Under the pieces are notes generated by a model, which made no database searches, had not been told where the DNA came from, and saw only the letters and a list, made by a program, of their open reading frames with translations. This document shows positions 8,715 to 18,960 of a stretch of 64,000 bases of DNA, in pieces. Source of the stretch: Mycolicibacterium cosmeticum (lineage in GTDB: Bacteria > Actinomycetota > Actinomycetes > Mycobacteriales > Mycobacteriaceae); NCBI GenBank assembly GCA_016197365.1, contig JACPVS010000014.1:1-64000 (forward strand). Direction: 5' to 3'. The translations under genes and the position numbers were made by a program. The first letter of the stretch is position 1, and each line of letters begins with the position of its first letter.

Positions 8715-9365
8715 GTGGTCGCACTCATCACCGACGGCACGGCGTTCGACAAGCACGGTCGCCCGTTCCGCAGACGGAACCATGTGCCCGTCCTGTGCCT
8801 GTTCCTCGCGCTGGCAATACTGACCGGCGTGGTGTGGGTGATCGCCCTGAACCGGCCCACCGACGTCCACGAGGCGGTCGTCTGCAACGCTCCCCCGGCG
8901 CCCACCGACCCGAATCAGCCCACCCTGGGCCAGCAGGTGTCGCGGGAAACCATGTCCGAGGTGGTGCCCGCCAAGCTCGCCGACACCAAGACCAAGGTGC
9001 TCAACGCCAGCGGCCAGGGCGGCCAGGCCGCGGAGGTGTCCGGCACCCTGCGGGACCTGGGCTTCGCCCAGCCGACCGCGTCCAACGACGCCGTCTACGC
9101 GGGAACCCGGCTGGAGTGCCAGGGCCAGATCCGGTTCGGCCCGTCCGGTCGGGCCGCCGCCGCGGCCGTCTGGCTGGTGGCGCCGTGCACCGAATTGTTC
9201 CAGGACCAGCGCCCCGACGACTCCGTCGACCTCGCCATCGGCACCGAGTTCAGCGAATTCAGCCACAACGACGACATCGATGCGATGCTCGCCAGCCTGC
9301 GCCCCGACGCCACGCAGCCGCCGGATCCGGCGCTCCTACGCACCATCCACAGCGCCGCCTGCTGA
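8715..9365 (+). CDS. cei: Envelope integrity protein Cei
   Basis: A 216-residue single-pass envelope protein. A short cytosolic N-terminus with FDKHGRPFRRRNH precedes one transmembrane helix (about residues 27-46), and the remainder lies outside. The soluble part has the LytR_C-like pattern VLNASGQGGQAAEVSGTLRDLGF, followed by two Cys in the C-terminal half. Length and order match M. tuberculosis Rv2700 (216 residues), which is needed for envelope integrity. The GTG at 8715 fits both the ortholog and the leaderless promoter. An upstream CRP-type site suggests cAMP-responsive control. Confidence 0.92.
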   Translation: MVALITDGTAFDKHGRPFRRRNHVPVLCLFLALAILTGVVWVIALNRPTDVHEAVVCNAPPAPTDPNQPTLGQQVSRETMSEVVPAKLADTKTKVLNASGQGGQAAEVSGTLRDLGFAQPTASNDAVYAGTRLECQGQIRFGPSGRAAAAAVWLVAPCTELFQDQRPDDSVDLAIGTEFSEFSHNDDIDAMLASLRPDATQPPDPALLRTIHSAAC

Positions 9366-9369
9366 CCCG

Positions 9370-10194
9370 CTAGCGGGCGCCCAGCCCGCGCAGCGCGTCC
9401 CCGAGCGCGGTGGCCACCCCCGGTGCGGCCGCACAGAGCAGGTCCGGGTCCGGCAGGCCGACGACGGCACCGGCTTCGGTCGCGATGAGCACCCCGGCCG
9501 CCCAATCCCACACATGCACGTCGTCCTCGAAATAGGCATCGAGCTGCCCCGCCGCCACCATGCACAGATCCAGGGCGCACGAACCGATCCTGCGGACGTC
9601 CCGGATCGCGGGCAGCAACCCGGCCAGCACCTGCGCCTGGGTGGCCCTGCGCTGCGATTCGTACGAGAATCCGGTACCGACCAGGGCCAATGACAGATCG
9701 TCGATGTCGTTGCACCGCAACACCGTTGACCGTCCGTCGCGCGTCACCGTCGCACCGTGCCCCAGCGCCGCCGAATACAGCTCGCCCGTCGGAACGTTGG
9801 CCACCGCGCCCGCCACCGACCGGCCGTCGATCTGCACCCCGATCGAGACCGCGTAGTCGGCGATCCCGTAGACGAAGTTGACCGTGCCGTCGATGGGATC
9901 GATCACCCAGACCGGCCGGCCCGGCTGGACGTCGGCCGAACCGCCCTCCTCCTCGCCGAGCACCTCATCGCTCGGTCGCAGTACCGCGAGCCGGTCCCGG
10001 ATCAGTCGTTCCGTCTCGGTGTCCACCACGGTCACCGGATCGGTCGGCGTGCTCTTGGAACGCACGGATGCGGCGGTGGAGGCCGCGCTGGCGAAGGCCT
10101 CCCCACGGCGGCGCCGCACGAAAGCGGCCGCCTCGGTGGCCAATTGCTCGGCCACGGCACGCAAAGTCAGCGGATCACAGTTGTCGGTTTCCAC
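9370..10194 (-). CDS. suhB: Inositol-1-monophosphatase SuhB
   Basis: A Mg2+-dependent phosphatase of 274 residues that frees inositol for phosphatidylinositol and mycothiol synthesis. Seen are the metal-binding EEEGG loop, WVIDPIDGTVNFVYG and the late VWDWAAGVLIATEAGA motif, all diagnostic of the IMPase superfamily. It is the ortholog by position of Rv2701c. The start is uncertain: the GTG at 10194 gives VETDNCDPLTLRAVAEQL, close to the known N-terminus; another GTG at 10227 would add 11 residues. Mycobacteria carry several IMPase paralogs, so in vivo substrate preference is inferred. Confidence 0.88.
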   Translation of the reverse strand: METDNCDPLTLRAVAEQLATEAAAFVRRRRGEAFASAASTAASVRSKSTPTDPVTVVDTETERLIRDRLAVLRPSDEVLGEEEGGSADVQPGRPVWVIDPIDGTVNFVYGIADYAVSIGVQIDGRSVAGAVANVPTGELYSAALGHGATVTRDGRSTVLRCNDIDDLSLALVGTGFSYESQRRATQAQVLAGLLPAIRDVRRIGSCALDLCMVAAGQLDAYFEDDVHVWDWAAGVLIATEAGAVVGLPDPDLLCAAAPGVATALGDALRGLGAR

Positions 10195-10277
10195 CCCACC
10201 ATCGCAGCACAGCCGAAGTCCGGGCACTAATGTGTGTGACGCGTCGCATCCGCCGGACCTTGCATGAGGAGCGCTCT

Positions 10278-11054
10278 ATGACCGCCACTGAAGCCAGCAC
10301 CCAGCGCCGCGGATTCGGCGTCGACGTCGGCGGTAGCGGCATCAAGGGCGGGATCGTCGATCTGGACACCGGCGCGCTCATCGGCGACCGCTACAAGCTT
10401 CTGACGCCCCAGCCCTCGACCCCGGACGCCGTGGCCAAGACGGTGGCCGCCGTGGTCCGCGAATTCGGTTGGACCGGACCGCTCGGGGTCACCTATCCCG
10501 GCGTGGTGACCGACGGCATCGTGCGGACCGCCGCCAACGTCGACAAGGGCTGGATCGGCACCAACGCCGCCGAGATCATCGGCAACGAACTGGGCGGACA
10601 ACCCGTCTCGGTGCTCAACGACGCCGACGCGGCCGGGCTCGCCGAGGAGCGGTTCGGCGCGGGCAAGGACAACACCGGCGTCATCGTGCTGCTGACCTTC
10701 GGCACCGGCATCGGCTCGGCCGTGATCCACAACGGCGTGCTGCTGCCCAACACGGAGTTCGGCCACCTGGAGGTCGGCGGCAAAGAGGCCGAGCACCGGG
10801 CCGCGTCGTCGGTCAAGGAGCGCAAGGAGTGGAGCTACGAGCGCTGGAGCGAAGAGGTCACCAAGGTGCTGGTGGCCGTCGAGAACGCGATCTGGCCCGA
10901 TCTGTTCATCGCGGGCGGCGGCATCAGCCGCAAGGCTGAGAAGTGGATTCCGCTGCTGAAGAACCGCACCCCGGTGGTGGCCGCGGCCCTGCAGAACGAG
11001 GCCGGCATCGTCGGCGCCGCACTCGCCGCCGACACGGCCCACGGCTCCGCCTGA
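10278..11054 (+). CDS. ppgK: Polyphosphate glucokinase
   Basis: A 258-residue ROK-type kinase that phosphorylates glucose with polyphosphate or ATP. The N-terminal phosphate loop [15 protein letters not shown], the sugar-binding region [11 protein letters not shown] with the catalytic Asp, [13 protein letters not shown] and [13 protein letters not shown] are all present. It is the ortholog of Rv2702. AGGAG about eight bases before the ATG at 10278 fixes the start; the longer upstream frame overlaps suhB antisense. It is divergent from suhB and lies upstream of sigA. Confidence 0.95.
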   Translation: MTATEASTQRRGFGVDVGGSGIKGGIVDLDTGALIGDRYKLLTPQPSTPDAVAKTVAAVVREFGWTGPLGVTYPGVVTDGIVRTAANVDKGWIGTNAAEIIGNELGGQPVSVLNDADAAGLAEERFGAGKDNTGVIVLLTFGTGIGSAVIHNGVLLPNTEFGHLEVGGKEAEHRAASSVKERKEWSYERWSEEVTKVLVAVENAIWPDLFIAGGGISRKAEKWIPLLKNRTPVVAAALQNEAGIVGAALAADTAHGSA

Positions 11055-11113
11055 CACGACGCGCGCGAAAGCGCAAATTTGGCGCACGGCGCAGCCTTAT
11101 CTCACACTGTCGT

Positions 11114-11119
11114 TACAAT
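11114..11119 (+). promoter_or_regulatory. Candidate sigA -10 box
   Basis: TACAAT fits the TANNNT -10 pattern and lies in the 193-base gap between ppgK and sigA. No convincing -35 hexamer stands 16-18 bases upstream. It would give sigA a leader of about 120 bases. Confidence 0.35.
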
Positions 11120-11247
11120 GGTCAACGGCGGCCGCCTACCGAAATAGCGGCGGGTTTCCGAGCAGAGATCATCGCCGATATTCAACACAGCCGCTTTTCG
11201 GTGTTGCATGCGTGCGCACCGGAATCCGCAAGACCGAAAGGGTGTAC

Positions 11248-12672
<1,425 letters not shown>

Positions 12673-12679
12673 GCACGTC

Positions 12680-13180
12680 GTGACGAGCGTCGATCGTCAG
12701 CAGCCCCTTGGCGAGGCGCTGCTGACGATCTCGTCCGAATGCTTCACCGCGATGGCCGACATCCTCACGGTGCTCGGCGATGACCTCGCCAACCGCCGGC
12801 CAGATCTCCCGGGAGCGAACAGTTGCTACGCGGTGGTGAACCACTGCATCGGGGTGGTGGACTATTGGGCGGGTTCTTTCATTGCGGGGCAGCGGATTCC
12901 GCGTGACCGTGACGCCGAGTTCACCGCTGCCGGGCCGGTCGAGGAGCTACTGGCCCGCCTGACCACGCTGCAGCAGCGACTCCCCGCGTGGGTGCAGGTG
13001 GGGCTCACCGAAGGCATCCGCGATCGCGATCTCGCCGACGGGGTGCGCGGGGGGACCACCCGTGCATCCGTGCTGGGCACCGCGACGCCCGAATGGACGC
13101 TGCTGCACATACTCCGCGACATCGCCCAACACGTCGGGCACATGGAGATCACCCGGGACCTGCTGCTCAAGGACTCGTGA
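12680..13180 (+). CDS. DinB/DUF664-type (mycothiol transferase-like) protein
   Basis: A 166-residue helical protein of the DinB superfamily. His55 in VNHCIGVVDYW and the C-terminal LLHILRDIAQHVGHMEI (His143, His151, His154) are candidates for the metal triad of this fold. In actinobacteria such DUF664 proteins are thiol transferases that use mycothiol. The GTG at 12680 lies seven bases after sigA. M. tuberculosis has a RidA-like gene (Rv2704) in this slot, so this is a local replacement. The reaction is not known. Confidence 0.75.
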   Translation: MTSVDRQQPLGEALLTISSECFTAMADILTVLGDDLANRRPDLPGANSCYAVVNHCIGVVDYWAGSFIAGQRIPRDRDAEFTAAGPVEELLARLTTLQQRLPAWVQVGLTEGIRDRDLADGVRGGTTRASVLGTATPEWTLLHILRDIAQHVGHMEITRDLLLKDS

Positions 13181-13181
13181 G

Positions 13182-16100
13182 TCAGAAGTCGAAAACCGTC
13201 TGACCGACCGGACCGATGGCAGAGATGTAGATCGGTCCCAGGGCGAAGGGCACGTATCCGGTGTTCATGTAGTCGTCCGACGTGACCGTCGGCCGGTTGG
13301 TGTAGGACGTCTTGTAGGCGTAGAGCAACGTCAGCCCGTCACCCGTGTAGACCCGGATCACCGTGCCGGCCGGCACACTGGACGCACCCCCCACCAACGA
13401 CGACGGAATGGTCCCGTAGACACCACCGGAGTCGATCGCGGCGGTGACCGTCGTGCGGGCGCCGTTGCCGACCTGCACCTGCAGGGTGGTCCAGGGCGCC
13501 CCCGCGACCGTCGTCACGGCAGTCAGCGGGTTGGGCCCGAATTCCAGCAGACCGTGCTGCTCGTCGATCAGCACCCCGTAGTTCAGATAACCGGGCAGTG
13601 CGGTGATCACCGAACTGGGCCCCGGCCCATAGGAATTCGGCCCGATGCCGAGAATCCCGACCACCCCGTTGCGTGACGCGAACGAGGCGAAGGCCGACTG
13701 CGAGGCGGCACTGACGATGTCGACCGACGTGGGCCCCGAGACGACGCCGTTACCGAAATCGACTGTGGTCGTGTAGGTGTCGAAGGTGTAGCTCAGCCCG
13801 CCGGAATAGCCACTGGCACCCGAACCCGTCGATGTACCCAGATCCTGTTGTGTGCCCACGTATTTGGATGTGATGACCAGACCCTCGGAACCGGTGTCGA
13901 CCAGCACCGGCACCCGCTTCCCGCCGTTGATGGAGACGTAGACCACCGGCTCGGTGCCGTAGACCATCTTCAGCGCGACAGAGACGTTGACCTCACCCGA
14001 GACCGGCACCGTCACCGTCTGTGGCGTCGCCGCGAGGCCGTTGGTGGCGACGACGGTGAAGGTGTCGGTGGTATCGGTATACCCGGCGGACAGGCGGGCG
14101 GCGATACCCGGGGTGTAGGTGAACGTACCCTTCGACGTGACCGTCACGGTGCCGTCGTCGGGTGCGGTGATCACCTTGTACGTCAAGGCCTTTCCGGACG
14201 GATCGGTATAGGTGAGCGATCCGGTGACCACGCCCGTCGTCTCATCGGGCAGACCGACGGTCACGTCTCCCGCGACGGGCGTGTCGACACCGCTGGTGAC
14301 CGTCACCACCGACACCGCGTCGGCGCCGTCGGAGACGTACAGAGTGGGGCCGGGGCCGGCCACGAGCGCGTCGACCGTCACCCCCAGCTTGGTGGTGATC
14401 ACACTGTTGTCGGCCATCGAGATCACCGACAAGGAACCACTGCCGGCATCGCTGACGTACAGGGCGCTGCCGTCCGGACTGAACGCCAACCCGACGGGCG
14501 TGCCGCCCACCTTGATGGTCTTCGTGACGGCCCGGGTCGACGGGTTGATGATGCTCACCGTGTTCGAACCCGCGTTCGCGACGAACAGCCTGCTGCCGTC
14601 GAGTTTGAACGCCAGCGCCGACGGCGCACTACCCACCTTGATGGTCTTGGTCACCAGGCCGGTGGCGGTGTCCACCACCGACACCGTGTTCGAGCCCGCG
14701 TTGGCGACGTAGAGCCTGGTGCCGTCGGAGCTGACCAGCAGTGCCGCGGGATTGCTTCCGACAGTGATGGTTCCGGTGACCGTGTTGCTCGTGGTGTCGA
14801 TGACCGACACCACGTTGCCCGCACTGTCGGCCACGTACACCGTGGCGCCACTCGCGTTCATCACCACGGCACCCGGGGCACCGCCGACGGCGATCGTCGT
14901 GGTCGCCGCGCCGGTGACCGCCGAGACAGTGCCCGCGCCGGAGTCGGTGACGTACACGGTCTGACCGTCGGGGCTGACCGCACCGGTCAATGCCAGTGGG
15001 GCGCTGCCGGAGTCGACCGAACCGGTGACCGCGAGCACGGCCGGCGCCACCGTCACGGTGACGGTCTCGCTGGTAGAGGTGATCGAGTTGGTCGCGGTGA
15101 CGACGAACGTGTCCGTGATCGGTTTGATCGAGACGCCCGCGGCCAGGCGCGCCGCCGCGGTCGGGGTGTAGGTGAACTGGCCGGAGGCCGCGTCGAGGCT
15201 GAGCGTGCCCTTGGTGGTGGCCGTGCTGACCGTGTAGGCGAGTGGCAACTGCGGGTACGGCTCGGTGAATTGCACTGCGCCGGTGACGGTTCCGGCAGCA
15301 TCTGCGGCGTTCACGGTCGGGGTTCCCGCAACCGGCTTGTCCCCCAGCGGCGACACCGAGAGGGTGACGGTCTTGGTGGTGATGGCGCCGTGCCCGTCGT
15401 CGACGGCGATGCTGAAGGTGTCGCTCTTGTCGGCGGTGGGGGCACCCCTGGCGGCCGCGGCCAGCCGGTCGTCGACGGTCGGTGTGTAGGTGTAGGCACC
15501 GGTGCTCGCGTCGAAGGTCAGCGTCCCCTTCGCGGTGGTGGTCGTCACGCTGTAGGCGAGGACATCCTTGTCGGCGTCGGTGGCAGTGATCGTGCCCGCC
15601 ACCACACCCGTCGTCGAGTTCGGTTTGCCAACGGTGGCAGAGACTTTCGGCGCGCCGTCCTTGGGGGCGACGGTCACCTCGACGGCGGTGGACGCGGTGC
15701 CGCCATGGCCGTCGGAGACCGTGACGGTGACCGTGTCGGACCTGTCGTCGTCGGTGGCGGTGTCGGAGGCGGCAGCGTGGCGGGCCGCGGCCGACGGGGT
15801 GTAGGTGAACGCCCCGGTGCTGGTGTTGATGCTGACGGTGCCCTTGGCGGCGGTGGCACTGTAGGCGAGTTTGTCGTTGTCGACGTCGGTGGCGGTGACC
15901 TTGCCGGTGACCACCCCGGTGGAGGCGTTGGGACTGCTCACCGTCGGCGTGGTGCCGAAGACAGGGGCGGTGTCGGCCGGGGCGATCGTTACCGTCACCT
16001 TGGTGGCCACCGCGCCCCCGTAGCCGTCGGACACGGTGACCGTGAAGGTGTCGGCCTTCACCGAGGACGATGCCCCGGTGGCCGCCGCGGCATGCTGGGC

Positions 16101-17231
16101 GGCCGCGGTCGGCGTGTAGGTGAAAGCGCCGGTCGAGTTGAAGGCGATGGTGCCCTTCGTGGGCGTCGCGCTGTAACTCAGGGCATCGCCGTCGGCATCG
16201 GTGGCGGTGACGCTGCCTGCCACCTGACTGGTCGCCAGAACCGGCGCGCTGTTGAGCGGGGCGACCTTGACGTTCACCGTCTGAGATGTGTTGCCGCCGT
16301 TGCCATCCGAAGCCGTGACGACGAACGTGTCCGTGATGGCCGCCGTCGCCCCGACTGCTGCGGCGGCGTGCCGGGCCTCCCCGGTCGGGGTGTAGGTGAA
16401 GATTCCGGTGGTCGCGTCGAGCGCCACCGCGCTGCCGCCGGCACTCTGCCCCGCCGCATAGGTCACGACGTTGTTGTCGGCGTCGGTCGCGGCGACCTTC
16501 CCGGTGACCGCCCCGGTGCCGGTGTTGGGCTTACCCACCGTAGGCGTCCTGAACACCGGTGCGGCGTTGTTGGTCTCGGCCGACAGGGTACTGACGGCCA
16601 GCGTGCTGACGGTCTCGCGGCGCGCCACCGCGGCGAGCACCCACACTGCGGGCGACTCCACGGGCGTTCCGTTGCCGGTGCCGCTGGCCGTCCACGGCGA
16701 CATCAGGGCACGCACCACGGCGCCGAACGTTCGCGTGGCACCGGTGACGACCTTCGGGGCCACCGGCTTCACCGGCGCCAGGGCCACGTCCGCCGCAGCG
16801 GCGGACGGTACCGGCCGTGCGGGCGCCGCTGCAGCGGGCTCGGTGGCGGGCCTAGTGGAGGCTTTGGTGGCGCGAGCGCGCGGGGCGGACTGCTTGTCGC
16901 CGTCGTTCGCGGGCGCCTCCGCTGCCTTCGCCTTCGGCGCCACGGCCTTCGGTGGGGCCGAGCGGTGCGGTTTCTTCGGCACCGCCGGTTTCGGCAGATG
17001 CTCTACGTGGGCGGGTTTGGTCGGCTCCGTCGCTTCGGGCTTGGTCTCCGACGTGGCCTCGGAGCCGGCCGTGGTGGACGTGGTGGACGAAGTGGTGTCA
17101 TCGGCATAGGCGACCGCCGGACCACCGGCCAGGGCCGCACCCATCCCCAACGTGACAGCACCGGCGCCCAGCCAGGCAAACGGCTCAAGGCGACGTCCGG
17201 TGCGGGACTGGTGCCGTGCTCGACGCGACAT
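13182..17231 (-). CDS. Secreted multidomain protein: cadherin-like repeats, YVTN propeller and PecA-type aspartic protease
   Basis: A 1349-residue secreted protein. An N-terminal signal (about residues 1-43, hydrophobic core then AYADD) is followed by a Thr/Pro/Ala/Lys-rich linker (44-165). Five VCBS/cadherin-like repeats of about 100 residues fill 223-730, each with VTATDADxD, FTYTP and DTFxVTxSDGxGG. YVTN beta-propeller blades fill 750-980 (YVANAGSNTVSVVD), a sixth repeat 981-1078, and residues 1080-1349 resemble the aspartic protease domain of PecA, with DTGS at 1112-1115 and DSGG at 1267-1270 as the two catalytic Asp motifs. No PE domain is present. The ATG at 17231 has GAAGAGGA upstream. 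PecA proteins cleave PE domains at the mycobacterial surface; that activity here is inferred. Confidence 0.8.
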   Translation of the reverse strand: MSRRARHQSRTGRRLEPFAWLGAGAVTLGMGAALAGGPAVAYADDTTSSTTSTTAGSEATSETKPEATEPTKPAHVEHLPKPAVPKKPHRSAPPKAVAPKAKAAEAPANDGDKQSAPRARATKASTRPATEPAAAAPARPVPSAAAADVALAPVKPVAPKVVTGATRTFGAVVRALMSPWTASGTGNGTPVESPAVWVLAAVARRETVSTLAVSTLSAETNNAAPVFRTPTVGKPNTGTGAVTGKVAATDADNNVVTYAAGQSAGGSAVALDATTGIFTYTPTGEARHAAAAVGATAAITDTFVVTASDGNGGNTSQTVNVKVAPLNSAPVLATSQVAGSVTATDADGDALSYSATPTKGTIAFNSTGAFTYTPTAAAQHAAAATGASSSVKADTFTVTVSDGYGGAVATKVTVTIAPADTAPVFGTTPTVSSPNASTGVVTGKVTATDVDNDKLAYSATAAKGTVSINTSTGAFTYTPSAAARHAAASDTATDDDRSDTVTVTVSDGHGGTASTAVEVTVAPKDGAPKVSATVGKPNSTTGVVAGTITATDADKDVLAYSVTTTTAKGTLTFDASTGAYTYTPTVDDRLAAAARGAPTADKSDTFSIAVDDGHGAITTKTVTLSVSPLGDKPVAGTPTVNAADAAGTVTGAVQFTEPYPQLPLAYTVSTATTKGTLSLDAASGQFTYTPTAAARLAAGVSIKPITDTFVVTATNSITSTSETVTVTVAPAVLAVTGSVDSGSAPLALTGAVSPDGQTVYVTDSGAGTVSAVTGAATTTIAVGGAPGAVVMNASGATVYVADSAGNVVSVIDTTSNTVTGTITVGSNPAALLVSSDGTRLYVANAGSNTVSVVDTATGLVTKTIKVGSAPSALAFKLDGSRLFVANAGSNTVSIINPSTRAVTKTIKVGGTPVGLAFSPDGSALYVSDAGSGSLSVISMADNSVITTKLGVTVDALVAGPGPTLYVSDGADAVSVVTVTSGVDTPVAGDVTVGLPDETTGVVTGSLTYTDPSGKALTYKVITAPDDGTVTVTSKGTFTYTPGIAARLSAGYTDTTDTFTVVATNGLAATPQTVTVPVSGEVNVSVALKMVYGTEPVVYVSINGGKRVPVLVDTGSEGLVITSKYVGTQQDLGTSTGSGASGYSGGLSYTFDTYTTTVDFGNGVVSGPTSVDIVSAASQSAFASFASRNGVVGILGIGPNSYGPGPSSVITALPGYLNYGVLIDEQHGLLEFGPNPLTAVTTVAGAPWTTLQVQVGNGARTTVTAAIDSGGVYGTIPSSLVGGASSVPAGTVIRVYTGDGLTLLYAYKTSYTNRPTVTSDDYMNTGYVPFALGPIYISAIGPVGQTVFDF
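14292..14984 (-). repeat. Coding repeats: YVTN beta-propeller blades
   Basis: About five imperfect repeats of 126-129 bases inside the surface-protein gene encode units ending in LYVANAGSNTVSVVD. Two neighbouring units share long stretches of nucleotide identity, which suggests recent duplication or conversion. Confidence 0.75.
15042..16565 (-). repeat. Coding repeats: cadherin/VCBS-like modules
   Basis: Five tandem modules of roughly 290-310 bases encode beta-sandwich repeats with VTGxVTATDxDxD, STGAFTYTP, a His-Ala-Ala-rich segment and TVTVSDGHGG. Module sequences diverge enough that they are read as protein repeats, not as a DNA satellite. Confidence 0.75.
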
Positions 17232-17294
17232 CGGATCCTCTTCAAGCCGTAACGACTTGGGAGGAGGACCCAAATCTGCGGTTGTGACTGGCAA

Positions 17295-17300
17295 ATTATC
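17295..17300 (-). promoter_or_regulatory. Weak candidate -10 box of the surface-protein gene
   Basis: Read on the minus strand, GATAAT preceded by TCTCT lies 64 bases before the ATG at 17231, in an AT-richer patch of the 137-base gap. No clear -35 was found. Confidence 0.25.
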
Positions 17301-17368
17301 AGAGATGGGTTACGACGGCGGATAGTCCGCGAGCAACGCTCACAGGTAACTGGCAGGAACGCGGACAG

Positions 17369-18136
17369 TCAGTGCCTGCGGGGCCGCAGCTTGTAGGACG
17401 CGGGCCACGACTCGCGGGATTCGTCGCCGGTCAGCGGCACTCCGAGGCTGCCGATCTTGATGTCGTAAGCCTCCATGTCGGCGCCGGCTTCGCGATCGGC
17501 CTTCTCCCGCGCCAGGTAGTACAGCTGATCGATCTCCAGTTCCTTGAAGGCCACGAACGTTGTCCGCCGCACCGTGTGCGGGCTGGTGGCCTCGGCGACC
17601 ATGCGCTCGGTGAGCACGCGTGACGCGAGCGCGGCGGTGCCGAGGGCGATCGCGGGCACCAGCCAGTACCCGATGTAGGCCAGTGCCGAACCGGCGTCGA
17701 AGGCGGCCGGGATGGCCGCCGACACCGTCATCACGGCGAACGCACCGACCCAGATCCAGGTGACGGTCGCGGTGACCGGGCCGAACAGATCGCTCTTGAT
17801 CACGTCGGGCGCGTGATCGGCCGCGGCGAACTCACGCACGAACGGTTTGCCCGCGGCGACACCGGCCAGGACCACGATGAGGGCGCTCGCGAAGCTCAGC
17901 ACGACCAGCCAACGGTCGAGGAACTCCTGGCTCCCGGTGAGCGTCAGCAGCGTCAGCAGCGCGAAGGCCACCACCGCACCGCTCTCCAACAGCCGTACCG
18001 CAGTCCCGCCGACCCGGCTGATGATCGTCACGGCGACCGCGACAACGAGGGCGACCACGACGGCGATCCCGATGGGGACGTTCCCGATCAGAACCCAGTA
18101 CACGATCCACGGCGCGAAACCGGACAGTATGGCCAT
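17369..18136 (-). CDS. Polytopic membrane protein of unknown function
   Basis: A 255-residue protein with six or so hydrophobic helices in the first 180 residues, starting with ILSGFAPWIVYWVLIGN, and a hydrophilic C-terminal tail (EKADREAGADMEAYDIKIGSLG). No catalytic motif was recognised. The opening resembles the VRR/septation-type membrane proteins of actinobacteria, but I would not assign it. It starts divergently from nothing close: the SDR gene upstream is on the same strand, 26 bases away. It belongs to the island absent from M. tuberculosis. Confidence 0.75.
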   Translation of the reverse strand: MAILSGFAPWIVYWVLIGNVPIGIAVVVALVVAVAVTIISRVGGTAVRLLESGAVVAFALLTLLTLTGSQEFLDRWLVVLSFASALIVVLAGVAAGKPFVREFAAADHAPDVIKSDLFGPVTATVTWIWVGAFAVMTVSAAIPAAFDAGSALAYIGYWLVPAIALGTAALASRVLTERMVAEATSPHTVRRTTFVAFKELEIDQLYYLAREKADREAGADMEAYDIKIGSLGVPLTGDESRESWPASYKLRPRRH

Positions 18137-18162
18137 GGTCGGTCAGTTTACAAAATGGCGCG

Positions 18163-18960
18163 TCAACGTAACACGACGGTACTTGGTTCCCTTGGCGCGC
18201 CGAGCATTTCGCGGTGCGACGGTGGCTTTCTGTCGCCTTCGTCGGTCATGTCGTACCGCTGGGCCAACTCGGCGCCGATCACGGTCTGCCCACTGAGGGC
18301 CGACAGTTCCGGGTCGCGGTACAGCGCGTCGATCAGGTGGCCGGTGAACTCCGGCGTCTCGGCGTGCGCGGCGGTCTTCGCCAGCGCGTCGGGGTGACCG
18401 GCGAACGCGGCCCGCAATCGCTCGGTCAGCAGAATGCCCATCCAGATCGAGATGCACGCGACCGTGGTGTCGCGGAAATCCACGGCCATATCGGCGGCCA
18501 TCTTGTCGATCCCGGCCTTCTGGGCGCCATAGGCGGGGCCGTGCATGTAACAGACGGATCCGGGCGACGAGGTGAACGCGATCAGCCCGCGGGGCCGCCG
18601 CACCAGCAGGGGTGCGGCGTGCCACGACGCGACGTACGCCGAGCGCAGGCCCACGTCGAGTACGTCACCCAACCGGATCGACTTCTCCCAGAACGGTTTC
18701 GGGTCGGTGAGCTGCTCGTGCACGACGGCGGCGTTGTTGACGAGCAAGTCCAACCCCCCTTCGTCAGCGCCTACCCGTTCGAACAATGCGGCCACCGCGT
18801 CGTCATCGGCGTGGTCCACAGGCACGGCGACACCGCCGGGTGGGGGCTCGGTGATCGTCCGGCCCGTCGCATACACCCGCCAGCCCTGCGCGCTCAGCGC
18901 CGCCGCGATCCCGAGGCCGGCGCCCCGGCTCGCCCCGGTCACCACCGCGACGGGAGTCAT
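18163..18960 (-). CDS. Short-chain dehydrogenase/reductase
   Basis: A 265-residue classical-type SDR. The cofactor loop is TGASRGAGLGIA, NNAAVV is the conserved NNAG variant, and YGAQK is the YxxxK catalytic pair with an upstream Ser in FTSSPGSV. VYATGRTI with an Arg after beta-2 hints at NADP preference. The ATG at 18960 overlaps the stop of the DUF952 gene (ATGA), so the two are coupled; a start four codons upstream is possible. The substrate is unknown. Confidence 0.85.
   Translation of the reverse strand: MTPVAVVTGASRGAGLGIAAALSAQGWRVYATGRTITEPPPGGVAVPVDHADDDAVAALFERVGADEGGLDLLVNNAAVVHEQLTDPKPFWEKSIRLGDVLDVGLRSAYVASWHAAPLLVRRPRGLIAFTSSPGSVCYMHGPAYGAQKAGIDKMAADMAVDFRDTTVACISIWMGILLTERLRAAFAGHPDALAKTAAHAETPEFTGHLIDALYRDPELSALSGQTVIGAELAQRYDMTDEGDRKPPSHREMLGAPREPSTVVLR

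Noticed and set aside
11063..11080. A terminator (GCGC-GAAA-GCGC then AAATTT) after ppgK.
   Set aside because: The stem is only four base pairs and the tail is A-rich before T; too weak to call.
14292..16565. Possible CRISPR-like or minisatellite array.
   Set aside because: Repeats are about 127 and 300 bases, in frame, diverged and coding for known beta modules; there are no spacers.
13848..17252. A 1134-codon frame antisense to the surface-protease gene.
   Set aside because: Gly/Arg/Val/Asp low-complexity product mirroring the repeat modules on the other strand; no start signal or homology.
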